Part shown: in pieces, positions 44,566 through 53,247 of the stretch
Position numbering within the stretch: position 1 is the first letter of the stretch
Layout: each line of letters begins with the position of its first letter
Origin: Paenibacillus algorifonticola
GTDB taxonomy: Bacteria; Bacillota; Bacilli; Paenibacillales; Paenibacillaceae
DNA length: 64,000 bases
Reading direction: 5' to 3'
Assembly (NCBI RefSeq): GCF_000971975.1
Contig: NZ_KQ040778.1
Span: 124,001 to 188,000, forward strand
Notes under the pieces: generated by a model
Told to the model about the DNA's origin: nothing
Databases searched by the model: none
The model's input: only the letters and a program-made list of their open reading frames with translations
Translations under genes and position numbers: made by a program

Positions 44566-45819
44566 ATGTACGATTGGGCCAATTCGGCGTTTGCGACGAC
44601 GATGATGGCGACCGTCATGCCAATATTTTATTCGGGTGTAGCAGCGTCTAATTTGTCAGGGACGAAGGCAGAAGCCTATTGGGGATATACCCAAAGCATT
44701 TCGATGCTGTTCGTAGCGGTGCTGTCGCCAATTTTGGGCGCGGTAGCCGATTACATGGGCTCCAAAATCAAATTTCTGACGATGTTTATGCTTATGGGCG
44801 CCGCATCCTGTGCCGCGATGGCGTTTGTTGGCGAAGGGGACTGGCTGCTGGCCTCTATTTTGCTCATTATAGGAACGATGGGTTTTGCAGGAGGAAACAC
44901 CTTCTATGATGCGCTGCTGGCGGACGGCGTGCCGATTGAGCGCAGGGATGTCGTGAGCGCGCAGGGCTACGCTTATGGCTATATGGGCGGGGGATTGCTG
45001 CTGCTCGTCAATATTTTGATGATTCAAAATTTCGAGCTGTTCGGTTTTCCTACCAAAACCTTTGCGACTCAAATGGTGTTTATTACGGTAGGCATATGGT
45101 GGTTTCTATTCTCGCTGCCGCTGCTGCGTTCGGTGAAGGAGCCTGTGAAAAATGTCAAAGTTGGCTTTGGCACCGCCCTTGGCAAAGGTTTCACGCGATT
45201 GCGCGGCACGATGCGAACGCTTAAGCGATATCCGGAGCTGCTTAAATATATGGCTTCGTTTTTATTTTTCAACGATGGCATTAATACGGTTGTCGTGATG
45301 GCGACCATATATGGTCAGGGAATCGGCATTAATACGGATGATATGATTAAGGCGCTATTAATTACGCAGTTCGTCGGTTTCCCTTGTACGATTGTATTCG
45401 GCAGACTGGCAGCGCGTTTTGGCTCGAAAAAGCTGCTGTATGTGTCGTTATGGTTCTACGTTGTTATTGTTATATTAGGTTATTTTATGACGACATCGCT
45501 GCATTTTTATTTGCTCGCGATTATGGTTGGCGTCGTTCAGGGAGGCAGCCAGGCGATTTCCCGCTCGATTTATTCGGGGATGGTGCCGCCGTCCAGGTCG
45601 GGCGAATTTTTCGGCTTCCTCTCGCTGTCCAGCAAGTTTTCCTCCGTTGTAGGACCGCTGCTGTTCTCGGTGGTAGCGACGGTTACAGGCTCTACCCGTA
45701 TCGCCATCCTCTCGCTTATTGGGTTATTCGTCATCGGCATCGTGCTGCTCATGTTCGTCAATTTGACGAAGGGCCGAGAAGAGGCGTTGGCTGGGGATGA
45801 TGGGGCAGCTAAAGCATGA
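44566..45819 (+). CDS. MFS transporter, UMF1/Atg22-like, 5' end uncertain
   Basis: 417 residues from the ATG at 44566, about 12 hydrophobic helices, with the family N-terminus YDWANSAFATTMMATVMPIF. The conserved RGWLMYDWANSAF starts just before this ATG, but a stop lies only eleven codons up. A good ribosome site GGGGAGG with ATG 44532 is in another frame (MTGQESNKR), which would join the transporter by a frameshift. CTG 44536 in frame with that site is the other option. Substrate is unknown; relatives are general exporters or vacuolar-type permeases. Confidence 0.8.
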   Translation: MYDWANSAFATTMMATVMPIFYSGVAASNLSGTKAEAYWGYTQSISMLFVAVLSPILGAVADYMGSKIKFLTMFMLMGAASCAAMAFVGEGDWLLASILLIIGTMGFAGGNTFYDALLADGVPIERRDVVSAQGYAYGYMGGGLLLLVNILMIQNFELFGFPTKTFATQMVFITVGIWWFLFSLPLLRSVKEPVKNVKVGFGTALGKGFTRLRGTMRTLKRYPELLKYMASFLFFNDGINTVVVMATIYGQGIGINTDDMIKALLITQFVGFPCTIVFGRLAARFGSKKLLYVSLWFYVVIVILGYFMTTSLHFYLLAIMVGVVQGGSQAISRSIYSGMVPPSRSGEFFGFLSLSSKFSSVVGPLLFSVVATVTGSTRIAILSLIGLFVIGIVLLMFVNLTKGREEALAGDDGAAKA

Positions 45820-45825
45820 ACATAC

Positions 45826-45880
45826 GAAGCCCGGCGCCATTCCAATGACAAGGAATAGGCAGCCGGGCTTTGCGCTTTAT
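45826..45880 (+). terminator. Probable terminator of the MFS gene
   Basis: AAGCCCGGC pairs with GCCGGGCTT, with ATTCC/GGAAT inside; the tail TGCGCTTTATTTT is only partly T-rich. Confidence 0.55.
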
Positions 45881-45932
45881 TTTCAAAGGGACTATAAAAG
45901 TTAGAACTGCTGCATCGCTTGGCCTTGAATGG

Positions 45933-46283
45933 ATGCACAAAAAATGGTTTAAATCGCGTGGCTGGCTTTATGTGTTATTGCATGGGTTATTTGGGCTTCC
46001 GCTTTGTTTCGTTTTCCCCTATATGGAACTGGGCTTATACGGCATAATCGCTGCTTTGGCATATGGCTGCATCGACAGGCTGTTATGGCGGAAAGCTTCT
46101 AAGAAAAAAGGGATAAGAACCCTTTTGCTTAATCCTGTGCTATTATTTGCTTTGGTGTGGGGCATTTTCTATTGGCTTTCCCCAGAAGTATCGTCTTTTA
46201 CAGGGGTAACCTCTTTTACAGAAACAGATGCAGTTGCATTTGCTACAATCTCTAATGCAGGCACCAGCATCGAGGGGTTTTAG
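45933..46283 (+). CDS. Small hypothetical membrane protein
   Basis: 116-residue protein with three hydrophobic helices (about residues 8-30, 33-50 and 66-84) and a polar C-terminal tail. The ATG at 45933 (MHKKWFKSRGW) is preferred because the longer frame begins inside the preceding hairpin. No strong ribosome site is visible, so the start is uncertain. No family recognised. Confidence 0.5.
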   Translation: MHKKWFKSRGWLYVLLHGLFGLPLCFVFPYMELGLYGIIAALAYGCIDRLLWRKASKKKGIRTLLLNPVLLFALVWGIFYWLSPEVSSFTGVTSFTETDAVAFATISNAGTSIEGF

Positions 46284-46333
46284 AGGCCAATATCGATTAT
46301 TAATAGTATTCTGAAAGAAAAGGGGGTTCAAGT

Positions 46334-46498
46334 GTGGAAGCCTACAATGATTTAATGAAGCTCATTAAGTTAACGGGAGAGCGTGCTAAGCTGGAGGCGA
46401 AGGCAAATGGAACTTATGTGGTCTACAAAGACAAGATGGGAAACTTAGTGAAAGAACATTCTGATGGAAAGAAAGAAATTCTAGCGGAAGGTAATTGA
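46334..46498 (+). CDS. Small hypothetical protein
   Basis: 54-residue soluble protein, MEAYNDLMKLIKLTGERAK at the start, rich in Lys and Glu, with a YVVYKDKMGNLVKEHSDGKK region likely to form a beta-hairpin. GTG start with AAGGGGG eight bases upstream, which is strong support. The reading frame was found by direct reading and is preceded by a small membrane-protein gene. Function unknown; followed by a large palindrome. Confidence 0.65.
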   Translation: MEAYNDLMKLIKLTGERAKLEAKANGTYVVYKDKMGNLVKEHSDGKKEILAEGN

Positions 46499-46586
46499 GG
46501 ATGTCCATGAGCTTATGTAAAAAAAGCGAATGTACTCCATAAATAACCGGCACAAAAGCAAATGAAGGCTTTTAAGCTGTAAAAAA

Positions 46587-46764
46587 GTAGAAGCCTGATG
46601 GAAAAGGCGAGCGGAGTGAAAGGTTTGAGATGGAGGAGCGCAGCGTACGCCTTTGCCTCTGAATTTTTACCGCAGCGCGGTATAATTCAAGAAAATTCAG
46701 AGGCAATAGCGGCTGGAATCCAAACCTTTCACGCAGCGATGATTCTTTTCCATCAGGCTTCTAC
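46587..46764. repeat. 178-bp nested palindrome
   Basis: Four nested inverted repeats: outer arms GTAGAAGCCTGATGGAAAA (46587-46605) with its exact complement 46746-46764; GTGAAAGGTTTG (46616-46627) with 46721-46732; TTGCCTCTGAATTTT (46653-46667) with 46692-46706; and TACCGC-AGC-GCGGTA at 46668-46682. It contains no gene and lies between a small hypothetical gene and corA. No target-site duplication was recognised. Confidence 0.85.
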
Positions 46765-46805
46765 GAAACGGTCTTAATGATTCTCATTTGAGGTTGTGCC
46801 CAACG

Positions 46806-47741
46806 TCACAACCAATCCTTTTTGCGAAAAATAAAAAACATCCCAAAGCCCAGCGCAAGCATAATGCCGAGCAAAATGTAGGAACCGCCGCGCATATGCA
46901 AGCCGGGTATAAAGTCGAAGTTCATCCCGTAAATGCCGGTAATGAAGGTCAGCGGCATGAATATCGTCGTCATTGCGGTAAACACGCGCATAATTTCATT
47001 GGCTCGCGCCGATATACTGGACTGGTAAGCTTCTCGCAAGTTGCCCATCAGCTCGCGGAACGTATCAAATGTCTCGGCGATTTTGACGGCATTTTCATAA
47101 ATATCGCTAAAATATTTTTGCAGCTGATCATCAATCAGCTTTAGATCGCGTTTGTTTAGCGTAGCGATAACGTCTTTCTGCGGGCCAAGCACCTTCTTGA
47201 GCCACAAAATTTCACCTCGCAAACCGATAATTTCGTTCAGATGCGATTTTTTCGTATGCATTAATATATCTTCTTCGAGTGTTTCGATCCGCGTATCAAT
47301 TCGGTCCGCGACGAGGAAGTAGTTATCGACGACAATATCGACGAGATTATATAAAAAATAATCGGGACGGCTAACTTCCTGCTCCCACAAAATGGGCTTC
47401 AGGGAGCGCAGCTCATTAATTTTCTGCTTCGTAACCGTAATAATATAATGGCGGCCAAGAAAAATGTTCAGCGCACGCAGGAATATTTCCTCATCATCAA
47501 AACGAATGCTGTTAATGACGATAAAATAATGGCTTTCATAAATTTCGATCTTGGGTCGCTGCTCCTCCTCGGTGAGGCAATCCTCTACCGCGAGGTCATG
47601 CATGTGGAACAAGGGCTGCAAAACAGCCAAATCCTCCACATCGGCATCAATCCAATAAAAGCCCTCCGGCGATGGAATGAGCGTATCAGCAATATCTTCA
47701 ATAGGTGTAAACATGCCATTGTTGACCAGACGGATTTTCAT
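46806..47741 (-). CDS. corA: Magnesium/cobalt transporter CorA family
   Basis: 311-residue divalent-cation channel protein. The N-terminal cytosolic domain and a long helical stalk (about residues 150-250) lead to two C-terminal membrane helices, the first ended by the selectivity motif YGMNF. The tail is basic (FIFRKKDWL). ATG 47741 has GGAG eight bases upstream and gives the normal length; the frame extends 17 codons further without support. It imports magnesium and probably cobalt. No M-box riboswitch was recognised upstream. Confidence 0.92.
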   Translation of the reverse strand: MKIRLVNNGMFTPIEDIADTLIPSPEGFYWIDADVEDLAVLQPLFHMHDLAVEDCLTEEEQRPKIEIYESHYFIVINSIRFDDEEIFLRALNIFLGRHYIITVTKQKINELRSLKPILWEQEVSRPDYFLYNLVDIVVDNYFLVADRIDTRIETLEEDILMHTKKSHLNEIIGLRGEILWLKKVLGPQKDVIATLNKRDLKLIDDQLQKYFSDIYENAVKIAETFDTFRELMGNLREAYQSSISARANEIMRVFTAMTTIFMPLTFITGIYGMNFDFIPGLHMRGGSYILLGIMLALGFGMFFIFRKKDWL

Positions 47742-48059
47742 CTGTGCATCTCCTCTCTGAAATGGACAGGAGGCCGCCTTTGCCGCTTGCACAGAGCGCT
47801 GTTAATTATAGAAAAACAGGGCGCAATACGCAGTGGCTGGGCAGCCGCCATATTCGGTTTTGTTCAGGCCTCGGTCGGTCGCCTTCCATGTCCGTATGCA
47901 CTCCTTTATCATGTGAATTTTTGGATAGAAAACACCGATTTCTTCGGACAGTGTTTTAATCCTTGTCTAGTATACTCCCGCAGCAGCTTTACATTCAAGC
48001 GAAAAAACCGTAAATCAAGCCGAAAGATCAGCCTTAGATAGTATATGCAGTCCACAGGG

Positions 48060-48088
48060 TTGACGCGCCTGCCCGAATCCATTAAAGT
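48060..48088 (+). promoter_or_regulatory. metA operon promoter
   Basis: TTGACG, a 17-base spacer and TAAAGT, 44 bases before the SAM riboswitch. Confidence 0.7.
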
Positions 48089-48131
48089 ATGCTTATAAGC
48101 AGCAATTCCATAAATTGAATAGAACTACTTT

Positions 48132-48240
48132 CTTATCAAGAGCAGGCGGAGGGACTAGCCCGATGAAGCCCGGCAACCGGCGTAAGCACGGTGCTAATTC
48201 TTGCGGAAACATTGCGATGTTTCTGAGAGATGAGAGAGGC
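48132..48240 (+). promoter_or_regulatory. SAM-I (S-box) riboswitch
   Basis: The classic core is present: CTTATCAAGAG, GGCGGAGGGACTAGCCC, GATGAAGCCCGGCAACC, GTGCTAATTC and the closing GAGAGATGAGAG. It binds S-adenosylmethionine and causes termination at the hairpin that follows. It controls metA and probably the two genes after it. Confidence 0.95.
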
Positions 48241-48261
48241 GAACGCTTATTTTTTGAGCAA

Positions 48262-48303
48262 ACGACCTTTTCTCTCGACAGAAAGGGTCTTTTTATATTT
48301 TTG
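48262..48303 (+). terminator. SAM-riboswitch terminator
   Basis: GACCTTTTCT pairs with AGAAAGGGTC (one wobble) around CTCGAC, followed by TTTTTATATTTTT. Confidence 0.85.
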
Positions 48304-48341
48304 GGAATGCTGATAATCACAAGAACAAGGAGTGATTCTGC

Positions 48342-49259
48342 ATGCCAATCAAGGTTCCAGACCATTTGCCGGCGAAAGAAATTCTAAACAGTGAGAACAT
48401 ATTCGTCATGGATGAGAGTGTAGCTTACCATCAGGATATTCGGCCGCTGCGCATCGCCATTTTAAACCTGATGCCTGAGAAAGAAACGACGGAGACCCAA
48501 TTGCTTCGCTTGATCGGCAATACGCCGCTGCAGGTAGAGGTTGTGCTGCTTCGTCCGAAGACGCATACGTCAAAAAACACGTCATACGAGCATCTGCAAG
48601 CCTTTTATAAAACGTTTGATGAAATTTCCCATGAATTTTACGATGGCTTGATTATTACAGGCGCGCCTGTCGAGCATCTTGATTTTGAAAACGTGAATTA
48701 TTGGGAGGAACTGAAGGACATTATGGATTGGAGCGCCCGGCGGGTGACTTCGACCTTCCATATTTGTTGGGCCTCGCAGGCAGGACTTTACCATCATTAC
48801 GGCGTGCCGAAATATGAATTGGATGCGAAGGTATTTGGCGTGTTCCCGCATACGATCGAGAAGCAGAACGTCAAGCTGCTGCGCGGCTTTGATGATGCAT
48901 TTTTCGTTCCGCAATCCCGCCATACTGAGGTTCGCCGCGAGGATATCGAGAAGGTTGAACGTTTGGAAATTTTGTCGGAATCGGCAGAATCGGGCGTGTA
49001 CATTGTCGCATCCAAGGATGGTCGTCAAATTTTCGTCAGCGGGCATTCGGAATATGATCCATTTTCGCTAAAAAATGAATATGATCGCGATAAAGCGAAA
49101 GGGCTCGACATCGCACTGCCGAGAAACTATTTCCCGGGTGATAACCCTGATGCACTGCCGGTTTCCTCATGGAGGTCGCATGCTAATCTGCTTTTCTCGA
49201 ATTGGCTCAACTATTACGTGTACCAGCAGACACCCTTTGATTTGGGAGCAAACATCTAA
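48342..49259 (+). CDS. metA: Homoserine O-acetyltransferase (MetA family)
   Basis: 305-residue enzyme that acylates homoserine in the first committed step of methionine synthesis. Cys142 in HICWASQAG is the nucleophile, and the HSEYD motif near residue 235 supplies His and Glu. Residue 111, in TGAPVEHL, is Glu; in characterised MetA proteins Glu111 gives acetyl-CoA specificity and Gly111 succinyl-CoA specificity, so acetyl-CoA is expected. GGAG precedes the ATG. It is under the SAM riboswitch and leads an operon with metI and metC. Confidence 0.93.
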   Translation: MPIKVPDHLPAKEILNSENIFVMDESVAYHQDIRPLRIAILNLMPEKETTETQLLRLIGNTPLQVEVVLLRPKTHTSKNTSYEHLQAFYKTFDEISHEFYDGLIITGAPVEHLDFENVNYWEELKDIMDWSARRVTSTFHICWASQAGLYHHYGVPKYELDAKVFGVFPHTIEKQNVKLLRGFDDAFFVPQSRHTEVRREDIEKVERLEILSESAESGVYIVASKDGRQIFVSGHSEYDPFSLKNEYDRDKAKGLDIALPRNYFPGDNPDALPVSSWRSHANLLFSNWLNYYVYQQTPFDLGANI

Positions 49260-49285
49260 CTATATAATAGAAGGAGCAATAGCCC

Positions 49286-50449
49286 ATGTTGAAAATCGAA
49301 AGTGAATTAGCGCAAATTGGTTCGCAAAAGGATACGGAAACCGGTGCCGTAAGCTTCCCTGTGTATCAGGCGACAGCTTTCCGTCATCCGAAGCTCGGAC
49401 AAAGTACAGGATTTGACTACGCTCGTACAAAAAGCCCGACCCGCGCCGTATTGGAAGAGGCGGCTGCCAAGCTTGAGTCTGGCGACGCTGGCTTCGCATG
49501 CAGCTCAGGCATGGCGGCTTTGCAAACGGTATTTGGACTGTTTCACCAAGGCGACCATTTAATCGTATCGCTTGATCTGTACGGCGGCACTTATCGCCTG
49601 CTGGAGCGGATTATGTCGAGATATGGGGTTACAGCATCCTATGTGGATACGAACGATATTGATGCAATGAGCGAGCTGTGTACACCGAATACGAAGGCGG
49701 TACTGATCGAGACGCCAACCAATCCGCTAATGATGATTACCGACATCGAGCGTGTCGCTTCATGGGCGAAGTCCAAAAGGCTGCTGACGATTGTAGACAA
49801 TACGCTGCTGACGCCTTTTTTCCAGCGTCCAATTGAGCTGGGAGCAGATGTCGTTGTCCACAGCGCGACCAAATATTTGGGCGGCCACAATGATGTGCTC
49901 GCTGGCCTCATTGTGACGAAGGGACAAGAGCTGTCGCAGGAAATGGCATTTTTGCATAACTCCATTGGCGCGGTTCTTGGACCGCAGGATTCATGGCTGT
50001 TAATGCGCGGCATGAAAACACTGGCGCTGCGGATGGAGCGTCATGAGTACAATGCAACGAAAATCGCGAACTACTTGCTTGAGCATCCTTCTATTGAAGA
50101 GGTTTATTATCCAGCTTTGCCGCATCATCCAGGACATGAGGTGCAAAACCGCCAATCATCGGGAAATACCGGCATTTTCTCCTTCCGCGTGAAGGACGCC
50201 CGCTATATTGAACCGATTTTGCGCCATATTCAGTTGATCGCTTTTGCAGAGAGCCTGGGCGGTGTGGAGTCGCTTATGACGTATCCAGCTGTACAGACTC
50301 ATGCCGATATACCGGAAGAAATTCGCCGTGCAGTTGGCGTTGATGATAAATTGCTGCGCTTCTCCGTCGGCATTGAGCATGCGGATGACCTGATTGCCGA
50401 TTTGGAGCAGGCGCTTGCCGCAGCAAAGCAAGAGATTGGGGAGGTATAG
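49286..50449 (+). CDS. metI: Cystathionine gamma-synthase / O-acetylhomoserine sulfhydrylase (MetI-like)
   Basis: 387-residue PLP enzyme of the trans-sulfuration family. The PLP lysine is Lys196 in HSATKYLGGHND, with the usual GDAGFACSSGMAAL and LYGGTYRL phosphate- and ring-binding motifs. In B. subtilis MetI uses O-acetylhomoserine with cysteine or sulfide, which fits the acetyl-type MetA directly upstream. AGAAGGAG precedes the ATG. Gap to the next gene is four bases. Confidence 0.9.
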   Translation: MLKIESELAQIGSQKDTETGAVSFPVYQATAFRHPKLGQSTGFDYARTKSPTRAVLEEAAAKLESGDAGFACSSGMAALQTVFGLFHQGDHLIVSLDLYGGTYRLLERIMSRYGVTASYVDTNDIDAMSELCTPNTKAVLIETPTNPLMMITDIERVASWAKSKRLLTIVDNTLLTPFFQRPIELGADVVVHSATKYLGGHNDVLAGLIVTKGQELSQEMAFLHNSIGAVLGPQDSWLLMRGMKTLALRMERHEYNATKIANYLLEHPSIEEVYYPALPHHPGHEVQNRQSSGNTGIFSFRVKDARYIEPILRHIQLIAFAESLGGVESLMTYPAVQTHADIPEEIRRAVGVDDKLLRFSVGIEHADDLIADLEQALAAAKQEIGEV

Positions 50450-50453
50450 CAGC

Positions 50454-51626
50454 ATGAGTGACAGACATAACAAAGAGGAATTTGCCAAGCGCCATTTTGC
50501 AACGAAGCTGCTTCATTTCGAAGGATCTTTTGATGAACAGACGGGTGCGTCCAGCACCCCGATTTTTCAGGCTTCGACGTTCCATCAAAGCGATTTGTCT
50601 CAAAACCCGCCTTACGATTACAGCCGTTCCGGCAATCCGACAAGGCAGGCGCTGGAGGATCAAATCGCGCTGCTGGAGGGCGGGACGCGCGGCTTCGCTT
50701 TTGCCTCCGGCATGGCGGCAATCTCGACAACGTTCCTGCTGCTGTCGGCAGGCGATCATGTCATTGTGACGGAGGATGTTTACGGCGGTACATATCGTCT
50801 GCTAACGACGGTGCTGAATCGTCTAGGCATGGAAACGACATTCGTCGATATGACTGATTTTGCAGCTGTTAAAGCTGCATATAAAGCGAATACGAAAGCG
50901 GTATTTATCGAGACGCCTTCCAACCCGACGCTGAAAATCACCAACATTTCGGAGGTGGCTTCGTGGGCGAAGGAGCATAACCTGCTGACGATTTTGGACA
51001 ATACGTTTATGACGCCTTATTACCAGCGTCCGCTTGAGCTTGGCGTAGACATTGTCGTACACAGCGCGACGAAGTTTCTGAGCGGTCACAGTGACGTGCT
51101 GGCTGGACTGGCCGTAACGGCTGATCCAGAGCTGGGACGCAGGCTGTATCAGCTGCAAAATGGCCTCGGCGCTGTACTGAGCGCCCACGAATGCTGGCTG
51201 CTTATGCGCGGCATCAAGACGCTGCAAGCCCGTATGGAGCATAGCGAGCGCAGTGCGCGCAAGCTGGCGGAATGGTTGAACGAACATCCAGAAGTAACGA
51301 AGGTTTATTATCCGGGCCTTGCGGATCATCCGGGCCGTGAGGTTCATGAACAGCAATGCTCCGCCTATGGCGCAGTTGTATCCTTTGATGTGGGCAGTGG
51401 CGAACGGGCGAAAGCGATGCTTGGCCGCGTGAAGCTGCCGCTTGTAGCGGTCAGCCTTGGCGGCGTAGAAAGCATTTTATCGTATCCGGCGATGATGTCG
51501 CATGCGGCAATGCCAAAGGAAGTGCGCCATGAGCGCGGCATTACGGATGGCCTCGTACGCTATTCGGTAGGCCTTGAGCATATCGAAGATTTGCTTGCAG
51601 ATTTGGATCAGGCTTTGCGCGGCTAA
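50454..51626 (+). CDS. metC: Cystathionine beta-lyase (MetC-like)
   Basis: 390-residue PLP enzyme of the same family, PLP lysine Lys207 in HSATKFLSGHSD. It probably splits cystathionine to homocysteine, completing the route started by MetA and MetI. ATG 50454 follows GGGGAGG at the end of metI; the frame extends 20 codons upstream inside metI and is not used. Assignment between beta-lyase and gamma-synthase in this family is mainly from operon order. Confidence 0.88.
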   Translation: MSDRHNKEEFAKRHFATKLLHFEGSFDEQTGASSTPIFQASTFHQSDLSQNPPYDYSRSGNPTRQALEDQIALLEGGTRGFAFASGMAAISTTFLLLSAGDHVIVTEDVYGGTYRLLTTVLNRLGMETTFVDMTDFAAVKAAYKANTKAVFIETPSNPTLKITNISEVASWAKEHNLLTILDNTFMTPYYQRPLELGVDIVVHSATKFLSGHSDVLAGLAVTADPELGRRLYQLQNGLGAVLSAHECWLLMRGIKTLQARMEHSERSARKLAEWLNEHPEVTKVYYPGLADHPGREVHEQQCSAYGAVVSFDVGSGERAKAMLGRVKLPLVAVSLGGVESILSYPAMMSHAAMPKEVRHERGITDGLVRYSVGLEHIEDLLADLDQALRG

Positions 51627-51639
51627 CGGCTTCGTAAAG

Positions 51640-51689
51640 TGGAGGAAAAGACGGCTGTCATTACTGACAAGCCGTGTTTTTCCTTTTTA
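51640..51689 (+). terminator. met operon terminator
   Basis: ACGGCTGTC and GACAAGCCGT pair (with one bulge) around ATTACT, followed by GTTTTTCCTTTTT. Confidence 0.65.
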
Positions 51690-51787
51690 AAATATAGGAA
51701 AGGATACGATGTTCCCATCCTTTCTCTCTATTTCTCGGAATGAAACGCGCCGCGCCGCCAGAGGACGGCGACAGCCGTTTCACCTTG
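51690..51787 (+). repeat. Two-hairpin intergenic repeat, copy 3
   Basis: Third full copy. The first stem has AGGAAAGGAT pairing with ATCCTTTCT; the last 55 bases differ from copy 1 at only two positions. Same orientation as the other copies, between a terminator and mqnC. Confidence 0.85.
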
Positions 51788-51918
51788 GCGGCTGTATTGC
51801 CTTTAAACGAAAGATGACGAATTAGTGCTTAGTATGATAAAATTAGCCTATACTTAATTAGTTTGTGAAAAAAAGCGCAACATCAAAACTACAGCGATAG
51901 ATAAGGAGGTCTTGCGTA

Positions 51919-53055
51919 ATGGCAACGTTGGACCAGATATTGGATAAGGCCCTGCGGGGTGAGCGAATAAGCTTGGAAGAATGTATTATTATGTTCGAAT
52001 CCGACGAGATTGAGAAAATGGGTAAAGTTGCGAATGAAATTATGCTGCGCAAGCATCCCGAGCCTGTAACGACTTTCGTTGTAGGAAGAAACGTCAACTA
52101 CACGAATGTGTGCGACGTTTATTGCAGGTTCTGCGCCTTTTACCGTGCCCCAGGCTCCAAAGAGGGCTATGTTCTCGATAACGAGACCATTATGAACAAA
52201 ATTCAAGAAACAATTGACGTTAACGGAACCGAAATTTTGATGCAGGGCGGAACGAACCCGGATCTGCCTTTTACTTATTACACGGATTTGCTGAAGGAAA
52301 TCAAGCAGCGCTTCCCGAACATTACGATGCACTCATTCTCGCCAGCAGAAATTCAGAAAATGAAGGAAGTTTCGGAAGGCTTGTCGCTGGATGAGGTTGT
52401 TCGTCAGCTGCATGAAGCGGGATTGGATTCGCTGCCAGGCGGCGGCGCGGAAATTCTCGATGACCGCACACGCCGTAAAATTAGCCGCAAGAAGGGCTCT
52501 TATACAGACTGGATCGATGTTATGAAGTCGGCCCATCGTCATGGTATGAATACGACGGCTACGATGGTTTACGGCTTTGGAGAAACGATGGAGGAGCGCG
52601 CCTTGCATTTGCTCCGTATTCGTGACGTTCAGGATGAATGTAAAGCGAATGGCTATGATTCCGAAGGGTTTACAGCCTTTATTTCCTGGCCGTTCCAGCC
52701 GGACAATACGAGAATGCCGATGGAGAAAGCGAAGCCGGAAGAGTATTTGAAAATTGTGGCGGTGAGCCGTATTTTCCTCGATAATATCGATAATCTGCAA
52801 TCGTCATGGGTAACGATGGGTCCTGACATGGGTAAACTTTCACTGTCCTATGGCTGCAACGACTTCGGCAGCACGATGATTGAGGAAAATGTGGTGTCCG
52901 CTGCGGGCACGACGCACAAGGTCAACATTGAGCTGATCTTGAAGCTCATTCGTGAAGCGGGCAAGGTTCCGGCTCAGCGTAATACGCGCTATGAAATTTT
53001 GCGGATGTACAATGAAAGCGACAAGGCTGAGCAGGATTTTGTTATGCAAAATTAA
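51919..53055 (+). CDS. mqnC: Cyclic dehypoxanthinyl futalosine synthase
   Basis: 378-residue radical-SAM enzyme of the futalosine menaquinone pathway. The cluster motif is CX3CX2C at Cys65, Cys69 and Cys72 (CDVYCRFC). Further family features are EILMQGGTNPDL, LPGGGAEILDD, MVYGFGETMEER and TMGPDMGKLSL. AAGGAGG precedes the ATG. It supplies the menaquinone used by Ndh and SdhCAB in this window. It is monocistronic here; other mqn genes are not in the window. Confidence 0.93.
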   Translation: MATLDQILDKALRGERISLEECIIMFESDEIEKMGKVANEIMLRKHPEPVTTFVVGRNVNYTNVCDVYCRFCAFYRAPGSKEGYVLDNETIMNKIQETIDVNGTEILMQGGTNPDLPFTYYTDLLKEIKQRFPNITMHSFSPAEIQKMKEVSEGLSLDEVVRQLHEAGLDSLPGGGAEILDDRTRRKISRKKGSYTDWIDVMKSAHRHGMNTTATMVYGFGETMEERALHLLRIRDVQDECKANGYDSEGFTAFISWPFQPDNTRMPMEKAKPEEYLKIVAVSRIFLDNIDNLQSSWVTMGPDMGKLSLSYGCNDFGSTMIEENVVSAAGTTHKVNIELILKLIREAGKVPAQRNTRYEILRMYNESDKAEQDFVMQN

Positions 53056-53134
53056 GTTGTAGCGATCGAATATTTTTGGGCTGTTTTCGGCAAATAATGA
53101 AGCATCCATCCTGTTGTTCGACTGTGGTGACTAT

Positions 53135-53188
53135 AACGCTTATCTAATATTTTATCCGCTAAGGGATAGATATGGATAAGCGTTTTTT
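53135..53188 (+). terminator. mqnC terminator
   Basis: AACGCTTATC (53135-53144) pairs with GATAAGCGTT (53175-53184), followed by TTTTT. It may also serve the convergent MerR gene. Confidence 0.7.
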
Positions 53189-53247
53189 GTCGTTTGGCAA
53201 AACATTTGACTCAGCGCGTATTTTCGTTAAAAAGTCGGCGAGGCACG

